Notes: generated by a model not told the origin, from the sequence alone. A DNA stretch of 64,000 bases from Pseudomonas delhiensis (GCF_900187975.1 NZ_FZPC01000019.1:1-64000); one strand, 5' to 3'; positions 40,256-50,131 are shown, numbered from the stretch's first letter. Translations and numbers: made by a program.

Positions 40256-41038
40256 TCAGAAGGCCGGAACCACGGCGCCCTTGTACTTCTCGAGGATGAA
40301 CTGCTTCACCTCGGGGCTGTGCAGGGCGGCGGCCAGTTTCTTCATGGCGTCGCTGTCCTTGTTGTCCGGGCGGGCGACCAGGATGTTCACGTAGGGCGAG
40401 TCGGAACCCTCGATGGCCAGGGCGTCCTTGGTCGGGTTCAGCTTGGCTTCCAGGGCGTAGTTGGTGTTGATCAGGGCCAGGTCGACCTGGTTCAGCACGC
40501 GCGGCAGGGTCGCGGCTTCCAGTTCACGCACCTTGATGTTCTTCGGGTTGTCGGTGATGTCCTTCGGGGTGGCGGTGATGCTCTTCTCGTCCTTGAGCTT
40601 GATCAGGCCGGTCTTGGCCAGCAGCAGCAGGGCGCGGCCGCCGTTGGTGGCGTCGTTGGGGATCACCACGGTGGCGCCGGAGGGCAGCTCGTCGAGCTTC
40701 TTGTACTTGCTGGAGTAGGCGCCCAGCGGCTCGATGTGCACGCCGGTGACGGCCACCAGGCTGGTGCCCTTGGACTTGTTGAACTCGTCCAGGTACGGCT
40801 GGTGCTGGAAGAAGTTGGCGTCCAGGCGCTTCTCGGCGACCTGGGTGTTGGGCTGCACGTAGTCGGTGAATTCCTTGACCTTCAGCTCCACCCCTTCCTT
40901 GGCCAGGATGGGTTTGACGAAGTTGAGGATTTCCGCGTGCGGCACCGGGGTGGCGGCCACGCTGAGGGTTTCGGCCGCGTGGGCGCCGGTGATCGACAGC
41001 GCCGCGGTGGCGGCGAAGGCGGCAAGCAGTTTCTTCAT
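40256..41038 (-). CDS. metQ: D/L-methionine ABC transporter substrate-binding protein
   Basis: A 260-residue NlpA/MetQ family periplasmic protein. Signal peptide MKKLLAAFAATAALSITGAHA ends in Ala-His-Ala with no lipobox cysteine, so it is predicted soluble rather than a lipoprotein. Family marks are TPVPHAEILNFVKP, VQPNTQVAEKRLDANFFQHQPYLDEFN and IPNDATNGGRALLLLAKTGLIKL. It is last in metN-metI-metQ, with a terminator following. Confidence 0.93.
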   Translation of the reverse strand: MKKLLAAFAATAALSITGAHAAETLSVAATPVPHAEILNFVKPILAKEGVELKVKEFTDYVQPNTQVAEKRLDANFFQHQPYLDEFNKSKGTSLVAVTGVHIEPLGAYSSKYKKLDELPSGATVVIPNDATNGGRALLLLAKTGLIKLKDEKSITATPKDITDNPKNIKVRELEAATLPRVLNQVDLALINTNYALEAKLNPTKDALAIEGSDSPYVNILVARPDNKDSDAMKKLAAALHSPEVKQFILEKYKGAVVPAF

Positions 41039-41083
41039 GGATCGCTCCTTTTGGGATTTTCCTGTGGCCCGCGGGCCTTGTGG

Positions 41084-41749
41084 TTATTTGCGCGAGAAGT
41101 GGACCACCAGCTTGTCGCCGACGGTCTGCAGGATCTGCACCAGCACCAGCAGCATGATCACGGTGACCACCATGACGTCGGTCTGGAAGCGCTGGTAGCC
41201 GAAACGGATGGCCAGGTCGCCGAGGCCGCCGGCGCCGACCACGCCGGCCATGGCGGTGTAGGACACCAGGGTGATGGCGGTGACCGTGACGGCGGCGATG
41301 ATGCCCGGGCGGGCCTCCGGCAGCAGGGCGTTCCAGATGATCTGCCGGGTGCTGGCGCCCATGGCCTGGGTGGCCTCGATGATGCCCTTGTCCACCTCGC
41401 GCAGGGCGGTTTCCACCAGGCGCGCGAAGAACGGCGTGGCGCCCACCACCAGCGGCGGAATGGCCCCGGCGACGCCCAGGGAGGTGCCGGTGATCAGCAC
41501 GGTGAAGGGGATCATCACGATCAGCAGGATGATGAACGGCAGCGAGCGCAGCACGTTGACCACGAAGGACAGCAGGGCGTAGACCGCGCGGTTCTGGAAC
41601 ATCTGCCGGGGCCCGGTGAGGAACAGCAGCACGCCCAGGGGCAGGCCGAGGATGACGGTGAACAGCAGCGAGCCGCCGAGCATCCAGAAGGTGTCGATGC
41701 TGGCCTGGAGGATTTCCGACCAGTCGATATTGATGAAGAAGTCGTTCAT
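41084..41749 (-). CDS. metI: Methionine ABC transporter permease
   Basis: A 221-residue inner-membrane permease with about five membrane segments and the BPD_transp_1 coupling loop EAxxxMGAS seen as [24 protein letters not shown] (around 135-158). It overlaps metN by 4 bp and is followed by metQ 45 bp later. Confidence 0.94.
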   Translation of the reverse strand: MNDFFINIDWSEILQASIDTFWMLGGSLLFTVILGLPLGVLLFLTGPRQMFQNRAVYALLSFVVNVLRSLPFIILLIVMIPFTVLITGTSLGVAGAIPPLVVGATPFFARLVETALREVDKGIIEATQAMGASTRQIIWNALLPEARPGIIAAVTVTAITLVSYTAMAGVVGAGGLGDLAIRFGYQRFQTDVMVVTVIMLLVLVQILQTVGDKLVVHFSRK

Positions 41750-42756
41750 GCGCGCAGCACCTCCACATGCACCTCGGCCGCGTTCAGCTGGGCCATGGCC
41801 GCCTCCATGTCACCGCCCACCAGGGCCAGGGTCAGCTGGCCGTAGGGCTGGTCCTTGATGCGGTCGATGCGCCCGGCGAGGATGCTGTAGTCCACCCCGG
41901 TCTGCCGCGCCACGGTGCCCAGCAACGGGGCGTAGGTGGCCTCGCCGCGGAAGGTCAGGCGCAGGATGCGCCCCGGCACGTGGGCGAAGTCGTCGTGCTG
42001 CTCGTCCTCGTCGACGCGCTCGGCCTCGAAGACGAAGCGGCGGGTGGTTTCGTGCTGCGGGTGGAGGAAGACGTCGGCCACCTCGCCCTGCTCGACGATG
42101 CGCCCGGCGTCCATCACCGCCACGCGGTCGCAGACGCGGCGGATCACGTCCATCTCGTGGGTGATCAGCACGATGGTCAGGTTCAGCTCGCGGTTGATTT
42201 CCGCCAGCAGCTGCAGGACCTGGCCGGTGGTCTGCGGGTCCAGCGCGCTGGTGGCCTCGTCGCAGAGCAGCAGCTTGGGCCCGCAGGCCAGGGCGCGGGC
42301 GATGCCGACGCGCTGCTTCTGGCCGCCGGAAAGCTGCGCCGGGTACTTGCGGGCGTGGTCCTGCAGGCCCACGCGCTTGAGCAGTTCGTCCACCCGCGCG
42401 GCGATCTGCGCGGCGCTGAAGGTGCCGGCCAGCTTCATCGGCATGGCGATGTTCTCGGCCACGGTCCTGGAGGCCAGCAGGTTGAAGTGCTGGAAGATCA
42501 TCCCGACGCGCTGGCGGAAGCGCCGCAGGCCGTCGGCGTCGAGGGCGGTGACGTCCTCGCCGTCGATGACGATGCGCCCGCCGCTGGGCTCTTCCAGGCG
42601 GTTGATCAGGCGCAGCAGGGTGCTCTTGCCGGCCCCGGAGTGGCCGATCAGGCCGAACACCTGGCCGGCGCCGATGCTCAGGCTCGTCGGCTGCAGGGCC
42701 GGGATGTCGCGGCCGGCGACGCGGTAGGTCTTGTGGACGTCGTGGAATTCGATCAC
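41746..42756 (-). CDS. metN: Methionine ABC transporter ATP-binding protein
   Basis: A 336-residue ATPase with Walker [10 protein letters not shown], signature [15 protein letters not shown], Walker [14 protein letters not shown] and a C-terminal NIL regulatory domain (about 265-335) that senses methionine. GTG start at 42756 gives [13 protein letters not shown], the usual family start, with AAGG 8-12 nt upstream. Longer in-frame starts upstream have no family match. First gene of metNIQ. Confidence 0.93.
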   Translation of the reverse strand: MIEFHDVHKTYRVAGRDIPALQPTSLSIGAGQVFGLIGHSGAGKSTLLRLINRLEEPSGGRIVIDGEDVTALDADGLRRFRQRVGMIFQHFNLLASRTVAENIAMPMKLAGTFSAAQIAARVDELLKRVGLQDHARKYPAQLSGGQKQRVGIARALACGPKLLLCDEATSALDPQTTGQVLQLLAEINRELNLTIVLITHEMDVIRRVCDRVAVMDAGRIVEQGEVADVFLHPQHETTRRFVFEAERVDEDEQHDDFAHVPGRILRLTFRGEATYAPLLGTVARQTGVDYSILAGRIDRIKDQPYGQLTLALVGGDMEAAMAQLNAAEVHVEVLRA

Positions 42757-42934
42757 GTGGCGAACCTTGTGGGTACGGCGAAGTGTGGGAATGGCGCGCT
42801 CTGCCGGGGTGTCCTGGCAAACGAGCGTAGGCGCTCGGCAAAAACCGCGCATTTTACCCTGCTTTCCTATAGCCGATTAATCCTTGTTCGGATAAGGGCC
42901 GAGCGAAAGGGAATAAGACGGGCGGACGCGGTTT

Positions 42935-43309
42935 TCAGGGCTCGCACTTGACCGGGGCGGGCGCCTTGGGCTGGCCGATGTCCTTGACGTCGGCGGCCAG
43001 CGCCGGGGCGCGCGGCATCAGCGAGCGGGCGCGGGCCAGGGCGTTGCTGGCGCCGTTGACGTCGCCGGCCTGCAGGGCCTCGCGGCTGCGTTGCAGGTAG
43101 GCGTCGGCCAGGCGCTGGCGGCGTTCGGCCAGTTGCGCGGCGTCCTCGTGCTCCTGGCCCAGCTGCAGCTGCGCGGCTTCCAACTGGCCGGCGGCCAGGC
43201 GGGCCTCGAAGCCGGAACCGCCCGGCGCCTGGCCGAGCAGGCTCTGGCAGGCGCCCAGCAGCAGGGCGAGGGAGAGGACGGAAAGCAGACGGAGGGCAAG
43301 GGACTTCAT
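42935..43309 (-). CDS. Small putative lipoprotein between metN and znuB
   Basis: A 124-residue protein with signal peptide and lipobox LLGAC (cysteine about residue 21), then a helical region QLEAAQLQLGQEHEDAAQLAERRQRLADAYLQRSREALQAGDVNGA that looks TPR/coiled-coil-like, and a Pro-rich end. It lies 37 bp after znuB on the same strand. A similar lipoprotein occupies this place in P. aeruginosa (PA5502). Start 43309 chosen; in-frame ATG at 43318 is possible. A role in zinc uptake is only suggested by position. Confidence 0.75.
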   Translation of the reverse strand: MKSLALRLLSVLSLALLLGACQSLLGQAPGGSGFEARLAAGQLEAAQLQLGQEHEDAAQLAERRQRLADAYLQRSREALQAGDVNGASNALARARSLMPRAPALAADVKDIGQPKAPAPVKCEP

Positions 43310-43346
43310 GCCAGTCATTCTCGATTGATCAAAAAATCGACAAATT

Positions 43347-44135
43347 CTACACCGTCCGCCGCGGCAGGACAAAACTCAGCAGGAACAGCGCCGCCGCGCT
43401 GACCACGATGGACGGCCCGGCCGGGGTGTCCTTGAACCAGGACAGCGCAAGCCCCGCGCATACCGCCACCAGGCCCACCAGGGTGGCGCCGGCGGCCATC
43501 TGCTCGGGGCTGCGGGCGTGGCGCTGGGCCGCGGCGGCGGGGATGATCAGCAGCGAGGTGATCAGCAGCACGCCGACGATCTTCATGGCCACGGCGATGA
43601 CGATGGCGATCAGCAGCATCAGCGCCAGGCGGATGGCGGTGACCGGCAAGCCCTCGACCCGCGCCAGCTCCTCGTGCACGGTGATCGCCAGCAGCGGCCG
43701 CCACAGCCCGCAGATCAGCCCCAGCACCAGGGCGCTGCCGGCGACTATCCACAGCAGGTCGGCCTGGCTCACCGCCAGCAGGTCGCCGAACAGGTAGGCC
43801 ATCAGGTCCACCCGCACTTCCTTCATGAAGCTCAGGGTCACCAGGCCCAGGGACAGGGTGCTGTGGGCGAGTATGCCCAGCAGGGTGTCGGCGGCCAGCG
43901 GCTGGCGCTGCTGCAGGGTCACCAGCAGCACGGCCAGCAGCACGCAGCCGACGGTCACCGCGAGGGTCGGGCTGACGTCCAGCAGGAAGCCCAGGGCCAC
44001 GCCGAGCAGCGCGGCGTGGGACAGGGTGTCGCCGAAATAGGCCATGCGCCGCCAGACCACGAAGGAGCCCAGGGGGCCGGCGACCAGCGCCAGGGACAGC
44101 CCGGCCAGCAGCGCGTAGAGAAGGAAATCAGCCAT
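43347..44135 (-). CDS. znuB: Zinc ABC transporter permease
   Basis: A 262-residue ABC-3 family permease with about eight membrane segments. Conserved [24 protein letters not shown] near the N-terminus, and the coupling helix near [17 protein letters not shown]. It overlaps znuC by 8 bp and forms the zur-znuC-znuB operon. Confidence 0.95.
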   Translation of the reverse strand: MADFLLYALLAGLSLALVAGPLGSFVVWRRMAYFGDTLSHAALLGVALGFLLDVSPTLAVTVGCVLLAVLLVTLQQRQPLAADTLLGILAHSTLSLGLVTLSFMKEVRVDLMAYLFGDLLAVSQADLLWIVAGSALVLGLICGLWRPLLAITVHEELARVEGLPVTAIRLALMLLIAIVIAVAMKIVGVLLITSLLIIPAAAAQRHARSPEQMAAGATLVGLVAVCAGLALSWFKDTPAGPSIVVSAAALFLLSFVLPRRTV

Positions 44136-44946
44136 GGTTGCAGTCGGGGCCGTGCTTGTGGACCTGCCCTTGTAGAGGGCGCAGCTTGCCCTGGATGGCC
44201 AGGCCGGTGCGCTGCGGCACCACCTCGCCATGCAGGTCGTGGGAATGGTCGTGGTGGTGGTGGTAGACCGCCAGGCTGCGGGCGTCCTGGCCGAACAGCT
44301 CGACGAAGGCCGGGTCGCCGCTGACCTGCTCGGGGTGGCCGTGGCAGCACACGTGGCGGTTCAGGCAGACCACCTGGTCGGTGGTGCTCATCACCAGGTG
44401 CAGGTCATGGGAGACCATCAGCACGCCGCAACCCAGGCGGTCGCGCAGGCGGGTGATCAGCCGGTACAGCTCGGCCTGGCCGGCCACGTCGACGCCCTGC
44501 ACGGGTTCGTCCAGCACCAGCAGCTGCGGCTTGCGCAGCAGCGCGCGGGCCAGCAGCACGCGCTGCAGTTCGCCGCCGGAGACGGTCTGCAGCGGGCTTT
44601 CCAGCACGTGCGCGGCGCCCACTTCCTTGAGCGCGGCCAGGGCCTGCTCGCGGCCCACGCCCGGCACCAGGCGCAGGAAGCGCAGCACCGAGAGCGGCAG
44701 GGTGGGGTCGACGTGGAGCTTCTGCGGCATGTAGCCGATGGTCAGCTTCGGCTGGCGCCACACCGTGCCGCTGTCAGGCCTGAGCAGGCCCAGCACGCTG
44801 CGCACCAGGGTGGTCTTGCCGGCGCCGTTGGGGCCGATCAGGGTGACGATCTCGCCGGCGGCGATGCTCAGGCTGACGTTCTGCAGCACCGCCTGGCCGG
44901 CATAGCGCACGCCCACCCCTTCGAGGCGGACCAGGGGCTGGCTCAT
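44128..44946 (-). CDS. znuC: Zinc ABC transporter ATP-binding protein
   Basis: A 272-residue ATPase. Walker [10 protein letters not shown] (38-46), signature [15 protein letters not shown], Walker [13 protein letters not shown] and switch His in VSHDLHLV. The C-terminal tail is histidine-rich ([11 protein letters not shown] and [10 protein letters not shown]), a likely zinc-sensing or zinc-binding extension. Its start shares one base with the zur stop (TGATG). Confidence 0.96.
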   Translation of the reverse strand: MSQPLVRLEGVGVRYAGQAVLQNVSLSIAAGEIVTLIGPNGAGKTTLVRSVLGLLRPDSGTVWRQPKLTIGYMPQKLHVDPTLPLSVLRFLRLVPGVGREQALAALKEVGAAHVLESPLQTVSGGELQRVLLARALLRKPQLLVLDEPVQGVDVAGQAELYRLITRLRDRLGCGVLMVSHDLHLVMSTTDQVVCLNRHVCCHGHPEQVSGDPAFVELFGQDARSLAVYHHHHDHSHDLHGEVVPQRTGLAIQGKLRPLQGQVHKHGPDCNHG

Positions 44947-45452
44947 CAGGCCTCCCGCTGCTTGGGCGCGCAAGCGGCGCAGAGCCCGACCACTTCGACG
45001 GTCTGCGTCTCCACCACGAAGCCGACGCCCTCGGCGCCGGCGACTATCGCCTGGCTGATGGCCGGCTGCTCCAGCTCGATGGCGGTGTGGCAGGCGCGGC
45101 AGATGAGGAACTGGCCCTCGTGGGCGTGCTCGGGGTTGTTGCAGCCGACGAAGGCGTTGAGCGAGGCGATGCGGTGCACCAGGCCGTTTTCCAGGAGGAA
45201 GTCCAGCGCCCGGTAGACGGTGGGCGGCGCGGCGCGGCGGCCGTCCGCCTCGCTGAGCACGGCGAGGATGTCGTAGGCGCCCAGCGGCTTGTGGCTCTGC
45301 CAGACCAGCTCCAGCACGCGCCGGCGCAGCTCGGTCAGGCGTACGCCCTGGCGCGCGCAGAGCGCGTCGGCCTCGGCCAGGGCGCCGGCCACGCAGTTGG
45401 CGTGGTCGTGCGGGCGGCAGGCTAGCGGGGTGGTGGGCATCAACTTGTACAT
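44946..45452 (-). CDS. zur: Zinc uptake regulator Zur (Np20)
   Basis: A Fur-family zinc-sensing repressor of 168 residues (164 if the internal ATG at 45440 is used). It has a DNA-binding winged helix ([54 protein letters not shown]), [12 protein letters not shown] with one CxxC and a second CAAC near the C-terminus for structural zinc. First gene of zur-znuCB, divergent from znuA, with a Zur box between, so it is autoregulated. It is the presumed repressor for the two other Zur boxes in the window. Confidence 0.95.
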   Translation of the reverse strand: MYKLMPTTPLACRPHDHANCVAGALAEADALCARQGVRLTELRRRVLELVWQSHKPLGAYDILAVLSEADGRRAAPPTVYRALDFLLENGLVHRIASLNAFVGCNNPEHAHEGQFLICRACHTAIELEQPAISQAIVAGAEGVGFVVETQTVEVVGLCAACAPKQREA

Positions 45453-45479
45453 GCGGCGACGACGCTCGGGTACGGAGAC

Positions 45480-45492
45480 GTTATTATATTAC
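45480..45492. promoter_or_regulatory. Zur box in the zur/znuA divergent promoter
   Basis: GTTATTATATTAC is close to the palindromic core GTTATA-W-TATAAC seen at 54404 and 56449. It is 28 bp from zur and 31 bp from znuA, so one site can repress both. Confidence 0.88.
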
Positions 45493-45522
45493 CCTTTACC
45501 TCCCTTCCCGTGTGAGTCCGCC

Positions 45523-46443
45523 GTGTCCCTGCGCCCTTCCGCCCTGCTCCTCGCCTGCTGCACCCTGCTCCCCAGCCTCGGCGCCAGCGCCGAGGTCAAG
45601 GTGCTGACCAGCATCAAGCCGCTGCAACTGATCGCCGCCGCCGTCCAGGACGGCGAAGGCAGCCCCGACGTGCTGCTGCCGCCCGGTGCCTCGCCGCACA
45701 GCTACGCCCTGCGCCCCTCGGACGTGCGCCGCCTGCGCGAGGCCCAGCTGTTCTACTGGATAGGCCCGGACATGGAGGTGTTCCTCGACAAGCCGCTGCA
45801 GGCCCGCCAGGCGCCCAGCGTGGCGGTGCAGGAGCTGCCGGGCATGCACCTGCGCAAGTTCGTCAACTTCGAGAACATGGGCCACGCGGACTACGAGGAC
45901 CATGATCACGACCACCGCCCCGGCACCGTGGACGCCCACCTCTGGCTGCTGCCGGCCAACGCCCAGGCCATCGCCGCGCGCATGGCCGAGGACCTGGCCA
46001 TCGCCGACCCGCTCAACGCCGGGCGCTACCAGGCCAACCTCAAGGCCTTCGACGAGCGCATGGAGCAGCTCGACGCGCGCCTGAAGCAGCGCCTGGCGCC
46101 GCTGGTGGGCAAGCCCTACTTCGTCTTCCACGAGGCCTTCGACTACTTCGAGGAAGCCTACGGCCTGCGCCACACCGGGGTCTTCGCCCTGTCCGCGGAC
46201 GTGCAGCCGGGCGCCCGCCACGTCGCCGCCATGCGCGCGCAGCTGCAGAAGGCCGGCCCGTCGTGCATCTTCAGCGAACCGCCGATCCGCCCGCGCCTGG
46301 CCGATACCCTCAGCGCCGGCCTGCCGGTGCAACTGGCCGAGCTGGACGACCTGGGCGTGGCGGTCAAGGTCGACGCCAATGGCTATGAGAGGCTGCTGGG
46401 TAACCTGGCTGATGAGTTCGCCGGGTGCCTGGAGAAGCTCTAG
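45523..46443 (+). CDS. znuA: Zinc ABC transporter periplasmic binding protein
   Basis: A 306-residue cluster A-I binding protein with signal peptide (SLRPSALLLACCTLLPSLGASA). Zinc ligands expected at His in PPGASPHSYALRP, His in DAHLWLLP and His in VFHEAFDYF. A short His/Asp loop (EDHDHDHRPG) precedes DAHLWL, typical of zinc-specific members. GTG start at 45523 is inferred from the signal peptide. A Zur box lies 31 bp upstream. Confidence 0.94.
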   Translation: MSLRPSALLLACCTLLPSLGASAEVKVLTSIKPLQLIAAAVQDGEGSPDVLLPPGASPHSYALRPSDVRRLREAQLFYWIGPDMEVFLDKPLQARQAPSVAVQELPGMHLRKFVNFENMGHADYEDHDHDHRPGTVDAHLWLLPANAQAIAARMAEDLAIADPLNAGRYQANLKAFDERMEQLDARLKQRLAPLVGKPYFVFHEAFDYFEEAYGLRHTGVFALSADVQPGARHVAAMRAQLQKAGPSCIFSEPPIRPRLADTLSAGLPVQLAELDDLGVAVKVDANGYERLLGNLADEFAGCLEKL

Positions 46444-46483
46444 GGGCCATATGGTCGTTCGCGGCCATCCGCTTCGGGGGCAA

Positions 46484-46518
46484 CGGCGGATAACGCCGTA
46501 GGCGTTATGCGCCCTACG
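46484..46518. repeat. REP family B element downstream of znuA
   Basis: CGGCGGATAACGCCGTAGGC ... GCGCCCTACG palindrome, 40 bp after the znuA stop. Confidence 0.78.
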
Positions 46519-46595
46519 GCTGCACCGAGACGCTCTTCGCGGGGATGACGAAGGTGCGAGGATGACTCCGGCGTTCCCTCCTGCAGAGGACAGCC

Positions 46596-46619
46596 CCCTC
46601 TCCCGCTTGCGGGAGAGGG
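46596..46619. repeat. CCCTCTCCC hairpin repeat
   Basis: CCCTCTCCCGC and GCGGGAGAGGG form an 11-bp stem, followed by TTGGGGTGAGGG. It is the central hairpin of the composite element without its REP borders, and may act as a terminator for znuA. Confidence 0.65.
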
Positions 46620-46850
46620 TTGGGGTGAGGGTGCTCTTGACCCCACGCCTACGTCACCGGGACACGCCTTCCGCGAGCAGGAACCAGGCCCCCCTCGATC
46701 CTGCGAAAAGCAACGCACCCCGTTCAGCAGATATCCGCCCCGCCCTTCCACGAATCCCGCGTCCCGTCCGCCCAGCTCCTACACTTTCCACCTGCGTCCC
46801 ATCGCCTCATAGGCAAATACTCCTTTTGGGGACTAGTCTCCTGCTGGGCT

Positions 46851-46880
46851 AAATACACAATATGTGGTTTCGTGTATTTA
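46851..46880 (+). promoter_or_regulatory. Candidate NrdR-type operator region of nrdJab
   Basis: ACACAATATGTGGTTT (46855-46870) resembles the NrdR box consensus ACACWATATMTWGTGT in most positions. It sits inside an inverted repeat, AAATACAC (46851-46858) and GTGTATTT (46872-46879). It is about 75 bp upstream of nrdJa. NrdR control of nrdJ in Pseudomonas is established; a clear second box at the usual spacing is not seen. Confidence 0.5.
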
Positions 46881-46945
46881 CTGGATAACTAGATGTTGCG
46901 GTTGGGCTGAGCCGGCCGCGCACCAAACGGGAGGATCTTCAGCGG

Positions 46946-49093
46946 ATGGCCAAGACCGATGCTCGCCCGCAGGGCATAGACCAGGCGGCACTCGAACTGC
47001 AGCCGGCGTCCCAGGACATCTGGGACAGCAAGTACCGGCTCAAGCAGAAGGACGGCACGCCCATCGACGCCACCGTCGACGCGACCTGGCAGCGGGTGGC
47101 CCGCGCCCTGGCCGAGGTCGAGCCCGACGCCGCCACCCGCGAGCACTGGTACGAACGCTTCCTCTGGGCCCTGCGCCACGGCGCCATCCCGGCCGGGCGG
47201 ATCATCTCCAACGCCGGCGCCCAGGGGCACAAGCCGGCCACCTCGACCATCAACTGCACCGTCTCCGGGATCATCCACGACTCCATGGACGACATCCTGC
47301 AGAAGGTCCACGAGGCCGGGCTGACGCTCAAGGCCGGCTGCGGCATCGGCTACGAGTTCAGCACCCTGCGCCCGCGCGGCGCCTACGTGTCCGGCGCCGG
47401 CGCGCACACCAGCGGGCCGCTGTCGTTCATGGATATCTTCGACAAGATGTGCTTCACCGTGAGCTCCGCCGGCGGCCGCCGCGGCGCGCAGATGGGCACC
47501 TTCGACGTCGCCCACCCGGACGTGCGCGAGTTCATCCGCGCCAAGCGCGAGGACGGCCGGCTGCGCCAGTTCAACCTCAGCCTGCTGGTCACCGACGACT
47601 TCATGCAGGCGGTGCAGGCCGACGCCGACTGGCCGCTGGTGTTCCCGGTGCACCACAAGGAGGTCGACGAGGTCGACCTGGACGACCCGGCCCAGGTGCT
47701 CTGGCGCGACTGGCCGGTGCACGACGACTACCTGGTCGGCGACGACGGCCGCGTCGCCTGCCGCATCTACGGGCGCGTCAAGGCACGGCACCTGTGGGAC
47801 ATGATCATGGTGTCCACCTACGACTACGCCGAGCCGGGCTTCATCCTCATCGACCGCGTCAACGAACTGAACAACAACTGGTGGTGCGAGGCCATCCGCG
47901 CCACCAACCCCTGCGGCGAGCAGCCGCTGCCGCCCTACGGCTCCTGCCTGCTGGGCTCGGTGAACCTCACCGGCTTCGTCGTCGACGCCTTCGGCGAGGA
48001 GCCGCACTTCGACTGGGAGCGCTACCGCGAGGTGGTGCGGGTGTTCACCCGCATGCTCGACAACGTGGTGGAGGTCAACGGCCTGCCGCTGGCCCAGCAG
48101 CGCGAGGAAATCCTCGGCAAGCGCCGCCACGGCATGGGCTTCCTCGGCCTGGGCTCGACGCTGACCATGCTCAAGCTGCGCTACGGCAGCCCCGAGGCCT
48201 GCGTGTTCACCGAGGAAGTGGCGCGCGAGATGGCCCTGGTGGGCTGGGAAGTGGCCCTCGACCTGGCCCTGGAGAAAGGTCCGGCGCCGGTGCTGGCGCA
48301 GGACTACGAAGTGACCGCGGAAATGCTGCGCAAGCGCCCGGAAATGGCCGCCGACGGCCTGAAAGTGGGCGACCGTGTGCCCGGGCGCGTGCTCCACGCC
48401 AAGTACTCGCGCTACATGCAGCGCATCGCCGAGCACGCCCCGCAGCTGGTCGAGGCCCTGGCCCGGCACGGCGCGCGCTTCACCCACCACAGCTCCATCG
48501 CGCCCACCGGCACCATCAGCCTGAGCCTGGCCAACAACGCCTCCAACGGCATCGAGCCGAGCTTCGCCCACCACTACTCGCGCAACCTGATCCGCGCCGG
48601 GCGCAAGACCAAGGAAAAGATCTCGGTGTTCAGCTACGAGCTGCTGGCCTACCGCGCCAGGGTCGACGCCAAGGCCGTGCCCGACGCCGAGGACGGCAAG
48701 CATCGCCTGCCGGAGTACTTCGTCACCGCCGACGACATCACCCCGCAGCAGCACGTGGACATCCAGGCGGCGGCGCAGAAGTGGATCGACTCGTCCATCT
48801 CCAAGACCGCCAACGTGCCCACCGACTACCCCTTCGAGCAGTTCAAGGACATCTACCTCTACGCCTGGCGCCAGGGCCTGAAGGGCTGCACCACCTTCCG
48901 CTTCAACCCGGCGGCGTTCCAGGGCGTGCTGGTCAAGGACGCCGACCTGGAGAAGACCCTCTACCGCTTCGAGCTGGAAGACGGCAGCACGGTGGAACTC
49001 AAGGGCAACGAGGAAGTCGAGTACGACGGCGAGGTGCACAGCGCCGCGAACCTGTTCGACGCCTTGAAAGAAGGCTACTACGGCAAGTTCTGA
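46946..49093 (+). CDS. nrdJa: B12-dependent (class II) ribonucleotide reductase, catalytic part
   Basis: Reduces ribonucleotides to deoxyribonucleotides using adenosylcobalamin, independent of oxygen. The 715 residues cover the catalytic barrel: TSTINCTVSG (first redox Cys), KAGCGIGYEFSTLRPRGAYVSG, and the catalytic-Cys loop ATNPCGEQPLPPYGSCLLGSVNLT. HHSSIAPTGTISL is the nucleotide-site region. As in P. aeruginosa the enzyme is split and the C-terminal part is encoded by nrdJb 16 bp later. Start ATG follows GGGAGG. Confidence 0.95.
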   Translation: MAKTDARPQGIDQAALELQPASQDIWDSKYRLKQKDGTPIDATVDATWQRVARALAEVEPDAATREHWYERFLWALRHGAIPAGRIISNAGAQGHKPATSTINCTVSGIIHDSMDDILQKVHEAGLTLKAGCGIGYEFSTLRPRGAYVSGAGAHTSGPLSFMDIFDKMCFTVSSAGGRRGAQMGTFDVAHPDVREFIRAKREDGRLRQFNLSLLVTDDFMQAVQADADWPLVFPVHHKEVDEVDLDDPAQVLWRDWPVHDDYLVGDDGRVACRIYGRVKARHLWDMIMVSTYDYAEPGFILIDRVNELNNNWWCEAIRATNPCGEQPLPPYGSCLLGSVNLTGFVVDAFGEEPHFDWERYREVVRVFTRMLDNVVEVNGLPLAQQREEILGKRRHGMGFLGLGSTLTMLKLRYGSPEACVFTEEVAREMALVGWEVALDLALEKGPAPVLAQDYEVTAEMLRKRPEMAADGLKVGDRVPGRVLHAKYSRYMQRIAEHAPQLVEALARHGARFTHHSSIAPTGTISLSLANNASNGIEPSFAHHYSRNLIRAGRKTKEKISVFSYELLAYRARVDAKAVPDAEDGKHRLPEYFVTADDITPQQHVDIQAAAQKWIDSSISKTANVPTDYPFEQFKDIYLYAWRQGLKGCTTFRFNPAAFQGVLVKDADLEKTLYRFELEDGSTVELKGNEEVEYDGEVHSAANLFDALKEGYYGKF

Positions 49094-49109
49094 GCCGCGG
49101 AGATCGCAG

Positions 49110-49796
49110 ATGACAGTGAAAATCGCCCAGAAGATCAAGGGCTTCGAAGTGGTCGACGTGGCCGAGGAAAAGGCCCGCGCCGAAGCCGCGGCGGCGGCCG
49201 CCGTGGTGAAAATGGACGAAACCCTGCAGCGCCCGGAAATGCTGGTGGGCGCCACCTACAAGGTGAAGTCGCCGCTGTTCGAGCACGCGCTCTACGTGAC
49301 CATCAACGACGTGGTGCTCAACCCGGGCACCCCCTACGAGCAGCGCCGGCCCTTCGAGATCTTCATCAACTCGAAGAACATGGACCACTTCCAGTGGATA
49401 GTCGCCCTCACCCGCATCATGTCGGCGGTGTTCCGCAAGGGCGGCGACTGCACCTTCCTGGTCGAGGAAATGAAGGCCGTGTTCGACCCGCGCGGCGGCT
49501 ACCTCAAGCGCGGCGGCATCTACATGCCCTCCATCGTCGCCGAGATAGGCGCGGTGGTGGAACGCCACCTAGTGGCCATCGGCCTGATGCAGGGCCTGGA
49601 GATCGACGAGGAACAGCGCCTGTACCTGGCCGAGAAACGCGCGGCCTACGAAGCGGCCCAGGGCACCAACAAGGCCGAACCCGGCGAAGGCTTCCCCGCC
49701 GGCGCCCAGCTGTGCGGCAAGTGCAACACCATGGCGGTGGTACAGATGGACGGCTGCGCGACCTGCCTGAACTGCGGATATTCGAAATGTGGGTGA
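49110..49796 (+). CDS. nrdJb: B12-dependent ribonucleotide reductase, C-terminal subunit
   Basis: A 228-residue second half of the split class II reductase. It has a TSCPD-like domain (about 85-165: MDHFQWIVALTRIMSAVFRKGGDCTFLVEEMKAVFDPRGGY) and a C-terminal cysteine-rich tail LCGKCNTMAVVQMDGCATCLNCGYSKCG. The last two cysteines are the swinging redox pair that re-reduces the NrdJa active site; the others probably bind zinc. Without this gene NrdJa would not turn over. Confidence 0.94.
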   Translation: MTVKIAQKIKGFEVVDVAEEKARAEAAAAAAVVKMDETLQRPEMLVGATYKVKSPLFEHALYVTINDVVLNPGTPYEQRRPFEIFINSKNMDHFQWIVALTRIMSAVFRKGGDCTFLVEEMKAVFDPRGGYLKRGGIYMPSIVAEIGAVVERHLVAIGLMQGLEIDEEQRLYLAEKRAAYEAAQGTNKAEPGEGFPAGAQLCGKCNTMAVVQMDGCATCLNCGYSKCG

Positions 49797-49812
49797 GCCG
49801 GAGTCTTTGCGA

Positions 49813-50043
49813 AGCATGCTTCGCCCGGCGAACGACCGGCCAAGGATGGCCGGGCCGGGGTTGACCTTGGGCAGAGGAGTATCGACAGGGATGTCTGCTC
49901 AAGATCGGATCTTCACTCCATAAGAGCATGCTTCGCCCGGCGAACGACCGGCCAAGGATGGCCGGGCCGGGGCTGACCTTGGGCAGAGGAGTATCGACAG
50001 GGATGTCTGCTCAAGATCGGATCTTCACTCCATAAGAGCATGC
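49813..50043. repeat. 112-bp direct tandem duplication (2.06 copies)
   Basis: Unit 49813-49924 is repeated at 49925-50036 with one mismatch (GGTTGACC/GGCTGACC), then the first 7 bp (AGCATGC) begin a third copy. Each unit contains CGGCCAAGGATGGCCG, a small hairpin, and AGATCGGATCT. It starts 16 bp after the nrdJb stop. There is no coding potential I trust. Confidence 0.9.
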
Positions 50044-50063
50044 GTCGCGCCGGCACGTCCCCT

Positions 50064-50131
50064 GTAGGAGCGAGCTTGCTCGCGAACTGGAGTCCGTGCC
50101 GATGCGGGTTCGCGAGCAAGCTCGCTCCTAC
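50064..50131. repeat. REPIN: two inverted family A REPs
   Basis: The 24-bp REP at 50064-50087 and its inverted copy at 50108-50131 are separated by 20 bp, the classic REP doublet. Confidence 0.85.

Noticed and set aside
40256-41038. Lipoprotein assignment for MetQ
   Set aside because: NlpA relatives are often lipoproteins, but this signal peptide ends Ala-His-Ala with no cysteine, so a soluble periplasmic form is annotated.
46444-46945. Cobalamin riboswitch upstream of the B12-dependent reductase
   Set aside because: I could not find a B12-box-like core, and the region is occupied by a REP, a hairpin repeat and a NrdR-like site.
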